From NCBI GenBank assembly GCA_039707465.1, contig CM077653.1:565501-629500 (forward strand): a DNA stretch of 64,000 bases, read 5' to 3'. Source of the stretch: Rhabdophis nuchalis. Its lineage: Eukaryota; Chordata; Lepidosauria; Squamata; Natricidae. This document shows, one piece after another, positions 28,540-37,107 of this stretch. The position numbers were made by a program, and so were the translations under genes. A model generated the notes under the pieces. That model saw only the letters and a list, made by a program, of their open reading frames with translations. It was not told the DNA's origin and did not search any database. How positions within the stretch are numbered: the stretch's first letter is position 1; each line of letters opens with the position of its first letter.

Positions 28540-29395
28540 GAAGCCCACGGCGGCCGTGAGTCTGCAGCCTGTGCTGGGGGGGGGGAAAGGGGGGGGCCTC
28601 TTTGGGGGGGGGAGGGAGGGGGCTTCCCGGGGGCTTCCTGGCCAGAGGGGCCGGAGGGCCCAGGGCTGCCTCGGGAAGGGCAGCTGCTGACACGGGCCCC
28701 CCTGGCGTTGCCTTGGCAGGGTCGTGTCCGGCTCCGAAGCGCAGAGGTCCATTTCAAACCGACAGTATCTTGCAGCCTTGCACCAAACAGCCATCGCATT
28801 TCTCTGGGAAGGAAACCTCATGGCGGTGGTGACTCCTCCTCCTCCTCCTCCTCCTCGTTGGTCCAAGAGCGTGCTTGTCCCTTCCGGGTGTTTGTTTTTG
28901 CCATATTTGCCTGTGATGCCAGCTGTCCTGGAAGCGCCAACCGCCCCTCCGGGGGCTGCGGAGACGGACTGACCACAACCAGGAGGGCAGCAGGCGCCTC
29001 CCTGGCCTCGCTGGAGCCAGCAATAAGCAGACTTTGGGACGGGGGCCTTTCCAGGGACCGAGGGGCTGGGCTGGGGCCGTCTTCACGCCTGCCTGCCTGC
29101 CGTTGCTCGCCCCCCCCCCCAAAAGAAATCCCTCCGGATTCAGGCTCCCTCCCCCCCCCCCCGGTCCCCCCCTGGCCGCGGTGCAATATCGCTTTTGTGT
29201 CTCATTTATTGACTTTTCTGTGTCTGGATTTTCTCATTGTGCTTCAACATCCTTTTTTTCTCTTTTTGTCCCTCTTTTTCATTCCTATCATGTGCTCTCC
29301 TTCCTTTTTTAGTTGGATTCTGAGAAAGTTTGGTTCTTGTTTTTTAACTTCTTTCCCTCCAGATCATGTAGGAATTTGTTTCAGTAATTTTTTTG

Positions 29396-29396
29396 G

Positions 29397-29427
<31 letters not shown>

Positions 29428-29430
29428 ATT
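29396..29430. repeat. (ATT)n run in SIK3 3' UTR
   Basis: About ten ATT/TTA units just upstream of the first AATAAA in the SIK3 3' UTR. Confidence 0.9.
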
Positions 29431-29436
29431 AATAAA
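29431..29436 (+). terminator. SIK3: Alternative SIK3 polyadenylation signal
   Basis: AATAAA about 0.9 kb after the SIK3 stop codon. No strong GU-rich element is obvious immediately after it, so it is the weaker of the two candidates. Confidence 0.4.
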
Positions 29437-30187
29437 TTAATTCAGAATGCCTTCCTGCCCCTGGCCGTGCTGCTTGACCCCTGCTCCCCCCCCCCCTCTC
29501 TTGGCTCTTCCCCAGGCCTGGCACCTCGGCTCCAGCCTGCCCTGCCCTCCGGAGAAGCCCCCCTTTCCGGGCACTGAGTGGGCGAAGAGGGCCTGGCACC
29601 GTCTCTCTGCCCTTGGGGACCTTCGGAAGCTTCCCCCGAATTCCTGTTACTGACTTTTTTTCAAAGCCAGTAAGAGCAAAGGTGTTTTTTTTAAAAGGGC
29701 AGCCTTCCTGCAGCCCTCCGGATGGGCAGGGAAGCCCCAGGCCCCTCGGAGGGCTGCTTCTCTGGCCTTCGGGAGCCCCTGCTCTCCTCCTCTGGGCCGG
29801 ATCAGAACTGGAGCTGCCCCTTCTAGGAGGAGGGGGGAGCCGAAGGTGCCCCCCCCCCCCCGCCTTCCCCACCAGCTCTGGACTCCGGCTTGTTTGTCCT
29901 CCTGTTTACATTACCTGGGAGGCGACAGCAGCGCCCCTCCCCCTCCCAGCCCTATTCCCACAGGCTGTGGGGGGGGGGGAGGGGCATGCGGGGGGGGGGA
30001 GGGGCTGTTTTGCAGTATCACATTTTTGTTTGTTTGTTTTCAGTTTTGGTTTTTTTAAATTGTTGCTTTGTATTGTATAATCAGTACTTACAGTATATGT
30101 TGAATGTATAACATACTTTGCTATTATTTCTGTTTTGGGGAAATGTCCAGAGTATTTTTCTCGTTTATGTTGGACTAAAACAAGAGC

Positions 30188-30189
<2 letters not shown>

Positions 30190-30223
<34 letters not shown>
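30190..30223. repeat. (AC)n microsatellite
   Basis: Seventeen perfect AC units within the predicted SIK3 3' UTR. Confidence 0.95.
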
Positions 30224-30226
<3 letters not shown>

Positions 30227-30292
30227 CCCCAGGTTTTCAGTAAATCCTTAGTTCCGTTTTGGGTGGGTGGGCTGTTTGCAACTAGTTGTTTA

Positions 30293-30298
30293 AATAAA
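30293..30298 (+). terminator. SIK3: SIK3 distal polyadenylation signal
   Basis: AATAAA followed within 35 bases by a T/G-rich stretch. It is the last canonical signal before APOA1. Confidence 0.65.
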
Positions 30299-30315
30299 CC
30301 CTCGATTCTGATTGG

Positions 30316-31358
30316 CTCTCAGTTCTGGTCTTGCTCCTCTCTTGCTGCTGTTGGAGAAGCTGCTGCCCCGCCCAGTCCCCTCCCTTTGGGGGTGGGGGGT
30401 GGGGGCTGTTTCAGGGCATCTGTGGGGAGCCAAGAGCCAAGAGGATGGCTGCAATTCTGCAGGGGCTCCTTTCCAGAAGAGCCCCGTAACAAGCCTCTTG
30501 CAGGCAGAGCTGCTCTAAGGGACCGTCTCCCCGAGGGGACCTGGTGCCCCTTTTGCCCGGAGGGCGGCGGAAGCAGCCCCCTCGGGGCCTCTGGGGGTTT
30601 GGGCAAATGCCAGGCCCCCCGGCGGCCTCCGTTGCTTAGAGGGACCACTGGCCCTCTTGGGAGTCTTCAGGGTTCGGCCACTGACCTGGCAGGGCCAAGC
30701 GCTTCATGCTAGGTCAGCCTCTGTCCGAGCGCTGGGAAATGGCCGGCCAGAGCAGCCCTCGAGGCGGGGGGTGGGCGGGGGGGACACACGGGACGGGACA
30801 TGCTATGCTGCTGCCATCTCTCTCTCCGGCCATGGAACGGGGAGCCCTTGCCAGCTCCAAGGCTTTGGCCTTCAGTCCCATGCCAGGCCTGCTCTCCTCC
30901 TCGCTGGGCTTCTGGGCAGCTGCTTCAGCAGGGTGGCTCACGCACTCGTGCCCACCAAGGGGTTGCCCAGGGGTCTTGATTGGCCAGCCTGCCCCTCTCC
31001 TCTGGCACCGTTCCTGCCTGCTTCCTGCCCCCGGGTATCTGCACAGGTGGGGCCGAAGGGGGACAAGGAGGGCCTGGCCTTGGTGGGGGAGGAAAGCCAC
31101 CTGGGCCTGCTGGTCTTGGGTGAGCCCGACCTCCCATCGGCTTGCCTGGCGAGTGGAAGCCTCCCATGGCCAGAGGGCCCTACCCGCCCCCCTAAGCCTC
31201 CCTCAAGAGCCCCTGGGCCCTCGTTCCCTGCGGCTGCCCCTGGCCCGCTGGGGGTCCGTTGGCCCACTGGACATGCATCTGGCCCCAGGGCCAGCCTGGC
31301 TCTTGGCTTGGTGCCAGCGAGTTCCTTTGTCCTGGCTTCTCCTGCCTGCCGATGTGTT
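30316..31358. other. SIK3-APOA1 intergenic DNA
   Basis: About 1.04 kb of GC-rich DNA. Open frames are present on both strands only because stop codons are rare at this composition; none resembles a known family. No repeat was recognised. Confidence 0.7.
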
Positions 31359-31463
31359 TGATCCTTGAACTCTTAAGCGCCACATAGTCATAGCTCAGGA
31401 GTGAATCCCCTGTTTATAGCTGCTGCTTATCTCCAGCAATAAACAACCCAGCCGGTATAAAAA
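31359..31463 (+). promoter_or_regulatory. APOA1: APOA1 liver/intestine promoter: DR1 site C, FOXA sites, TATA
   Basis: The block starts with TGATCCTTGAACTCTTAAG (31,359-31,377), a DR1-type HNF4/RXR element that I recognise, nearly base for base, as mammalian APOA1 promoter site C; the following CCACAT is also shared. FOXA-like motifs TGTTTAT (31,411-31,417) and AATAAACA (31,438-31,445) lie between it and the TATA box TATAAAAA (31,456-31,463). With a start near 31,484 the DR1 sits at about -112 to -125, close to its mammalian position. Confidence 0.85.
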
Positions 31464-31483
31464 GCCTCCCCCGGCTCCAGGCA

Positions 31484-31513
31484 GCAGAGAGCACGCAGAC
31501 ACCCGAGTGGCTG
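31484..31513 (+). other. APOA1: APOA1 non-coding exon 1 (predicted)
   Basis: A short 5'-UTR exon placed from the TATA spacing and the donor GGCTG|GTAAGA at 31,513/31,514. The next exon begins after CTCCCAG at 31,858. The 5' boundary is estimated. Confidence 0.7.
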
Positions 31514-31875
31514 GTAAGATGCGGGCGCCTGCTGCTCTCGGCTGACCCACCTGCCCAGTTCCTTCGCCAGCAAGAGGGTGGCAGAGGAGGCGGGCAGGGG
31601 CACACGTGGAGTGGGGAGGAGGGGCAGGGGCCGGGGTACTGCTGGGGGTCTCTTGGGGAGGGCCAGGGCAGAGGGTGGCCAGGCTGGCCCTCTGGCAGGG
31701 GCCGGATCCTCAGCTGAGATGGTGTTTGGGCATTAAAAGCCACCCTGCAGCCCTCCGGCTCAGCCCAATTTCCTTTGGGTCGCTGCCCATGCCGGGAGAG
31801 GGGTCTGGGCAGAGGCAGGGGCCGCTTCTCTTTCCCAACGCCTTTTCTCCCTCCCAGGGTCAGACGTCGTTCAGG

Positions 31876-34585
31876 ATGCAGAGCCTCAACCTCCTCCTGG
31901 CCCTCCTGCTCCTTACAGGTGAGTCTCTGGGCAGAGGAGCCGCCGGGTTTGCAGGGCTGGGTGTGGGGGACGAGGCTGCCTGGCTGCTCCCAAGGGGGGC
32001 TCCAGTCGGGGGTGTAGCAAGGGCCGCCTTTGGGCAGCCGGGAAGGGCGAGTCCTCCGCCTGCGCTGAGCCCCCTCCGCCTTGCCCTGCAGGAGCCCAGG
32101 CCCGCTACTTCTGGCAGCACGATGATCCCCAGCAGACCCGCCTGGAACACCTGCAGGAGGTGGGCCAGGTGTACCTGGAGTCGGCCAAGTTGGCAGTCCA
32201 GGAAGCCGTGGCCCAGTTCGACTCCTCTGCCGTGGCCCAGGAGCTGCAGTGAGTAGCACCTTGCACCTTTGGGGAGGGGGTGGGGGAGGCAGGCTGGGGG
32301 GCAGCTCTGGGATTTTCTGGGGAGGCAGAGGTGGCTGCTCTGGAGGGCTGTGAGCCCCCCCCCGTGTCCCCCCCCTGATTGGCAGGGCAGGGAGGGCCAG
32401 AGAAGGCTGCTGGCGGGGGGGGGGTCGAAGGTGCAGCCCTGGAGGGTGGAGGGCAGAAGAGGCAGAGCTGGGAGGGTCCCTGGGCCCATCCCCAACCTCC
32501 TCCGTGGAGCCTGGTGACGGAGAAGCCCCAAAAGAAGCAGCAAAGCCAAAAGGAACCAAAGAGGGGAAAGGAGAGAGACAGAAGCCCCTTTGGCCTTTGG
32601 GTTCAGGGTGCCCAAGCTGATTGGCAGCCACTCTGGCAGGCAGGCAGGCAGGCAGGCAGGGTGAGGGGAGCAGCCCAGGGACGGAGTTTGAGACCATTGT
32701 TGGAGGCCCCGCCAGGTGGCCGGTAGCTGTCCATACCCCGGGCAAGAGGGAGCCTGAGAACAGCCCTGCCAAGGGGAAGATGCCCCCTCCCTGCGGGAAG
32801 TGAGGGGGGGCAGGCCTTTGGGGCAGTTTCATGCCCCCCCTCCCCCAGCGTCTTTGAGGGATGAAGGCATCTCCTGGGCTCTTCCAGGGTTCTGCTCCTG
32901 CGAGAGACCCGCTGGCTGCTGGTCCCGGATCCCGGGAGGAGGGAGGGCTGCCATGCTTGGACTGAACAAGGGTTCATGCTCCAAATCAGGGGATTTGAAT
33001 TCGATTCACCTTCCAAATACGACATAAAAACTGAAACGTCAGCTTTCCAGATTGCTCTGCTTGAACAGCAGCTAACCAGCAATTCCTCTTTCTGTGGGAA
33101 ATCAGTGGCTCCACATATATTTTTTTCAATTGAAATACACCTCTCATGGTTTACAACTGAAATTCATTCACCAGGCAGTGTACTTTCAGCTCTCCTCCCT
33201 TCCGCTAAGAACCTTTAAAAAGCAACGGAGGTTAATTTTCTAGCAATGACTACCCCACCTTTTCTCTTTCCCAGGAGACTTCCTGTTCATTTCAGGCACC
33301 TGCATTTCACTAGAACAATGGGATTTTAAAAAGTTCTTTCTAATCTATGGGGTTTTTGTTAGGAATTGTTGGTTTTATTCTGTTGTACCTTGGGGAGAAT
33401 CGAGAGAGAGAGGTGGGGAAAAATGAGAGAGAGGTGACCTCATCTCAGGAGACCCCCAGAAGCCCCCTGAGCCAGCCAAGCGCTGCATCTGCAAGAAAGG
33501 CCGAGGCAGTTGTGAGCGGCATCGACAGAGGAACAGCATCGAGGTTAGAAGAAGTAATAGTATAGCTTTGCACCCCACCGATAAGACTAGGAATTGTGTA
33601 TCCAGTTCTGGCCACCATGATGGGGGAAAAGATGCAAAGGCCCCAGAAAGAGTGCAGAGAAGAGCAACAAAGAAGGACGAAGAGGCTGCGTTGGGTGAAC
33701 AGGGGAGGGAGCTGCGTATGTCTGACTTATAGGACAGGAGGATGGGGGCATGGGGGGGGGGAGGCATGATGACTGTCTTCCAGAACTTGAATTTGGGGTT
33801 GGACTAGAAGACCTCTGCGGTCCCTTCCGGTCCTAGGATTCTATCTTTTATTGGTTATAATGTCATTTTCTTTGGTCAGATCAACTTCCCGCCCTGTCAT
33901 CCAACAAAATACGCCTTTTTGATGCCTTTGTTGTTGTTTTTCCAAACGGGCGTTGTGGGGGCAGCTCCTCCGTCCTCTGCAGCCTCTGACTCAGTTCTTG
34001 CTCTCTTGCAGAGTCAATCTAGGGCAGAAGTTGGAAGCCGTAACAATTGTGCTGCGAGAGGTCAAGGAGCAGATGGCCCCTGAGCTGGAAGGGCTGAGGA
34101 GGGAACTGCAGGCAACCTGGCAGAAGCTGAAGGAAGGCGTGATCAATGACATACGGGACCTGGGAGCCCAGATCCAGCCCTTGGTGCGCAGGTTGCGGGA
34201 TAACGTGCAGCAGGACGCGGCCACCTACCTCCAGCAGCTGAGGACCATCTCCCAAGACATCAACCAGGCAGCCCAAGAGAAGCTGAGGCCGGTGGCCGAG
34301 TCCTTCCGGGACAAGCTGCGAGTCCACGTGGACGAGTTCCGCAAGGACGCCGCTCCCTATGCCAAGAAGATGGAGCAGCTCCTCCAGGAGAAGGCCAAGA
34401 CGCTGGAGCAGAGCGCCCTGACCGAGCTCACAGAGTTGCAGACCCAGCTGCAGCAGCAACTGAGTGAAGCGCGGGAGAAATACGGGCCCCTCTTGGAAAA
34501 GGCCCGGGAGGAGCTGCTAACCCTGGTGGAGAGTGCCAAGTCCTTGTTTGTGGCCGAGCAGGAGGTGCAACAGCAGAGCACCTAG
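31876..34585 (+). CDS. APOA1: Apolipoprotein A-I
   Basis: Main structural protein of HDL and LCAT activator, secreted by liver and intestine. Coding exons 31876-31918, 32092-32248 and 34012-34585 give 257 residues (human 267). The first two coding lengths, 43 and 157 nt, and both splice phases equal the mammalian gene. The product has an 18-residue Leu-rich signal peptide ending GAQA, a prosegment RYFWQH like the mammalian RHFWQQ, then amphipathic 11/22-mer helix repeats punctuated by proline. The ATG at 31,876 is the first in exon 2. The last intron (1.76 kb) is large for this gene and carries an AT-rich island and a CR1 remnant. Confidence 0.95.
32980..33400. other. AT-rich island in APOA1 intron 3
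   Basis: An abrupt switch from more than 65% GC to AT-rich, homopolymer-poor sequence in the middle of the intron. It holds an open frame of 80 codons (32,976-33,218, +) that I do not recognise. It may be an old transposon piece just 5' of the CR1 remnant or a conserved non-coding element. Confidence 0.4.
33550..33848 (+). mobile_element. CR1 LINE 3' fragment, internally deleted
   Basis: It contains TATCCAGTTCTGGCCACC, AGAGTGCAGAGAAGAGCAAC and the characteristic end GGTTGGACTAGAAGACCTC followed by TCCCTTCCGG and GATTCTAT. The central part of the usual 3' region is missing. It is sense to APOA1 and intronic. Confidence 0.85.
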
Positions 34586-34720
34586 AGGCCCTGCATGAGG
34601 GCCACCCCCCCAATGAGCACTGCTGAGGAGGCTGGCAATCCCTTTGCAAGAGAGCCCCCCACCCCAGTCTGGCTCTCAGTCTCCTGTCCCCTCTCTAGAC
34701 TTTGCACTTCTTTGGTGCCA

Positions 34721-34726
34721 AATAAA
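34721..34726 (+). terminator. APOA1: APOA1 polyadenylation signal
   Basis: AATAAA 136 bases after the stop codon, followed by a TG-rich stretch (TTGTGTCCACTTGTGTGATG), a good downstream element. Confidence 0.9.
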
Positions 34727-34745
34727 AACATCTGTGATATGCAAA

Positions 34746-35570
34746 TGATCTTGTGTCCACTTGTGTGATGGGGGGCCGGGGGGGGGGGACCTGGGCGGTG
34801 AGAGACTTGATGTTCAGCTCCTCCAAAGCTCCTCCAGGCCTCTGTGGCAGCTGGGAGGAGATGGGAAGGATGCTTCCTCCCACGCATTTAATCCAAGGGA
34901 GCTTGGGGGTGGGGTGGGGGGGTCCTCAGGCTCGGAAGAGGGAGACTTGGGGCACAGGGTGTCCTCCCCCCCCCCGAGGAAGACGGTGGTTCCCCAGAAG
35001 CCACTCCATGAAATGCTCTGGAGCGCAATCTCTTTTGGGGGGGGGGGGGTTTAAAGAAAAACTTAAATCTGGAGAAAGGAATGTAAACGTTCGTGATGAT
35101 AAAGGATCAAGGCTACTTTCAGATTAGCTGGGCCTGATATTTGTGCAGCAAATGCTACTTTAAGGAGATACCTGGCCTCTGTGTGCTGCCTGCTTGCACT
35201 TGCACTGGGAGTGTCCGGGACCCGGGGGGGGGGGGCATTTGGGCCAGAGCCAAAGTACCTGAAGGCAGCATGTGGGGGGACCCCAGCCAGGTGTGTGTCT
35301 TCTTGGCCCCCAGGGACCCTGGGCAGGGCCTTTCCAGCTTCCCCCTCCGCAAGGACTGTACCACCCACCCACCCACCCAGCGCTGAGCAGGGGCCTGTTA
35401 TGGGACCCACCTTGGCCCTTGTGACTCTTATCTGCGGACAAGGAGGAGCTGTGGAAGCCCCTCACCCCTTGCGCCCCTCTGAAATCCCAGCAGGGCTCCT
35501 GCTTGGGGGGGGGGGGGAGAATGGCAGATGCCCGTCCATTCGGCGCACAGGAAGAAAGCCAAGCATGCAA
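34746..35570. other. APOA1-APOC3 convergent intergenic DNA
   Basis: About 0.8 kb between two converging 3' ends. It has several G tracts of 10 or more (near 34,782, 35,037, 35,226 and 35,507) and a short AT-balanced piece at 35,081-35,170. No gene or definite repeat was recognised. Confidence 0.7.
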
Positions 35571-35582
35571 CGTTCTGCTACT

Positions 35583-35588
35583 TTTAAT
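35583..35588 (-). terminator. APOC3: APOC3 polyadenylation signal (ATTAAA)
   Basis: On the minus strand ATTAAA lies about 140 bases after the APOC3 stop codon. It is the commonest variant signal and the only reasonable one before the APOA1 3' end. Confidence 0.65.
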
Positions 35589-35726
35589 GAGGAAAATTCC
35601 ACACTGGAGAGGAGCCAGAGAGAGGGGGGGGGGGAGCAGGAGTAGGGAGAGCTGCACCTGGTCCCCAGGACGGCTAGGCTGGCCGTGGCTCCATTGGGCT
35701 CCTGGGTGTGGGATGGGACGCCAGAC

Positions 35727-36509
35727 TCAGGGATTTCTCTGCAGCAGGTTGGAAAGATGAGTCTTCGCTTGTTCAATCACGTTCCGGGCATGTTCAATGC
35801 CACTCTGCGTCATTTCCCTGCAGGGAGTGACGGTGGGGTGAGAAGGGGAGGAAAAGGGGTTCAGGGAAGAGGCCATAGCTGGAGCCCAAAGGACGTCCCT
35901 GCAGCTGCAAAGAATCAAGGTGCAGAAGCCGAACTTATATGGTCCAGCCGGCCGATTGTCCTTGCTAGCCAAAGCAAGGCTCTGTGCAAAACAAGAGTCC
36001 GCTCACAGTCTTGACCAATTAGGGGGCAGCCTGGAGGTGTGGGGAGAGCTGCCCCTGCCAGCTGTGCTCCCCTGGGAGTTCCCACCCCCCACCCATTGCT
36101 CCAAATCCTTCCAAAAGGGCTGGGTAGCACCTGGGCTCCCCTCCCCTCCCCCAAAAGGCCGGAGATCCCCAAACCCACCTCACTTGCTGGTAAATGTCCG
36201 ATGCTTGGAAAGAGGCGATGTGCTCTTGCGCCTTCTGGACGAGGCCCTGGAAACGTGTCCTCACCGTCTCCTGGCCCTCCTCAGCGCCTGGGAAGCAAGG
36301 AGGGGAAGGCTGAGGGATGGGGGGAGCTCTCGCCTGGGAGGGGAAGGAGAAGAGCCAGGGAAGCGAAGGGCGCCTCCCCCGCTCTCTGAGCCCCGGTGTG
36401 GCCCCACTGCCAGTGGCCCCGCTCGGCTCCCTTGCGTTGGCACCGTCTCACCTGCAACGGTGGCCAGCAGCGCCAGCAGCGCCAGCAGCATCAGGAGCGG
36501 GATCCTCAT
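35727..36509 (-). CDS. APOC3: Apolipoprotein C-III
   Basis: Small secreted apolipoprotein of triglyceride-rich particles; in mammals it inhibits lipoprotein lipase and remnant uptake. Minus-strand coding exons 36452-36509, 36179-36287 and 35727-35817 give 85 residues (human 99). Start ATG complements 36,507-36,509; stop TGA complements 35,727-35,729. The signal peptide is a Leu-rich run of about 20 residues. The mature chain of about 65 residues is amphipathic helix, with QQVR at the exon junction matching the human QQAR site and the same splice phases (1, 2). The mature part has no tryptophan and ends QRNP, lacking the aromatic, proline-bearing tail of the mammalian protein. An alternative donor 5 nt upstream (after base 36,184) would truncate it. 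Orthology rests on position, orientation, exon phases and limited similarity. Confidence 0.88.
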
Positions 36510-36989
36510 CGTCCCTCGGTGGGTCCTGTGCCGAGAAAAGGGGTCGTCACTCGCCTGGAAGGGGCTGCCTTGAGGGGAAGGGAGGGCTGGGGCGGCCCTT
36601 GGCTCCAGGCCGGGCATCTTTCCAAAGAAGGGGCAAGAAGGGGAAGGAAGCCAGGCAGGGTCAGGGGCTGGCAGCGAGGGGCACAGCCGGCGGGAGAGGG
36701 GCCGGGCTCCGTTCCCTCCAGGCTTCCACGGGCGGGGGTCCCAGCGGCCCCCTCCCCCCTGGAAGTGGGGAAGGCGCCTGCAAACGCCTCGGGGCCCCCT
36801 GGCTGGGACGGGCAGGCTCCTCTCCCACCTTTTCTCCAAGAGCTGAAAGCCAGCTTGGCCCCTCCGACCCGAAACAGCCGCCCTGCTAGGTAGGCTGAGA
36901 GAGAGAGAGGAGCCCCCCCAGGGAGACGCCACGGCGGTTCTCCCCGCCCGCCCGCGGAGAGCGCAGCGCTGCCTGCCGCCGGGTCTCAC

Positions 36990-37026
36990 CTTCCAGCTGG
37001 GCTTCCCCGAGGAGCTGTCCGTTCTG
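36990..37026 (-). other. APOC3: APOC3 non-coding exon 1 (predicted)
   Basis: The 5'-UTR exon ends at a donor reading GGAAG|GTGAGA on the minus strand. The next exon begins at 36,525 after GGCACAG. The 5' limit is placed from the TATA box. Confidence 0.65.
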
Positions 37027-37050
37027 CCGACGGGGCGGTCGCAGCTCCCC

Positions 37051-37107
37051 CTTTATAGCCCTCCTCCCCCCGGCGCCCCCCCCCCGGGGCTGCGCGGTCA
37101 AAGTTCC
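37051..37107 (-). promoter_or_regulatory. APOC3: APOC3 promoter: TATA box and proximal DR1
   Basis: TATAAAG on the minus strand (37,051-37,057) is placed about 30 nt before the predicted start. GGTCAAAGTTCC (37,096-37,107), a DR1-type nuclear-receptor site, falls at about -70 to -81, the place where mammalian APOC3 has its proximal HNF4 element (established knowledge). Confidence 0.7.

Larger units (their letters stand above)
28540..30315 (+). other. SIK3: SIK3 3' UTR (predicted)
   Basis: After the TAG at 28,537-28,539 the sequence runs without another gene to AATAAA at 30,293-30,298. It contains a TCC-rich run (about 28,836-28,856), a T-rich block near 29,220-29,430, an (ATT)n run, a U-rich stretch at 30,020-30,180 and an (AC)n run. 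An earlier AATAAA at 29,431-29,436 could give a shorter 3' UTR. Confidence 0.7.

Noticed and set aside
31414..32832. Open frame of 472 codons on the minus strand
   Set aside because: It is antisense to the APOA1 promoter and first two coding exons, Pro/Arg/Gly-rich, with no domain signature.
34012..34585. APOA1 frame extending 5' of the acceptor at 34,011
   Set aside because: The upstream part is intron sequence; the splice junction restores the conserved ELQ-VNLGQKL reading with the same phase as in mammals.
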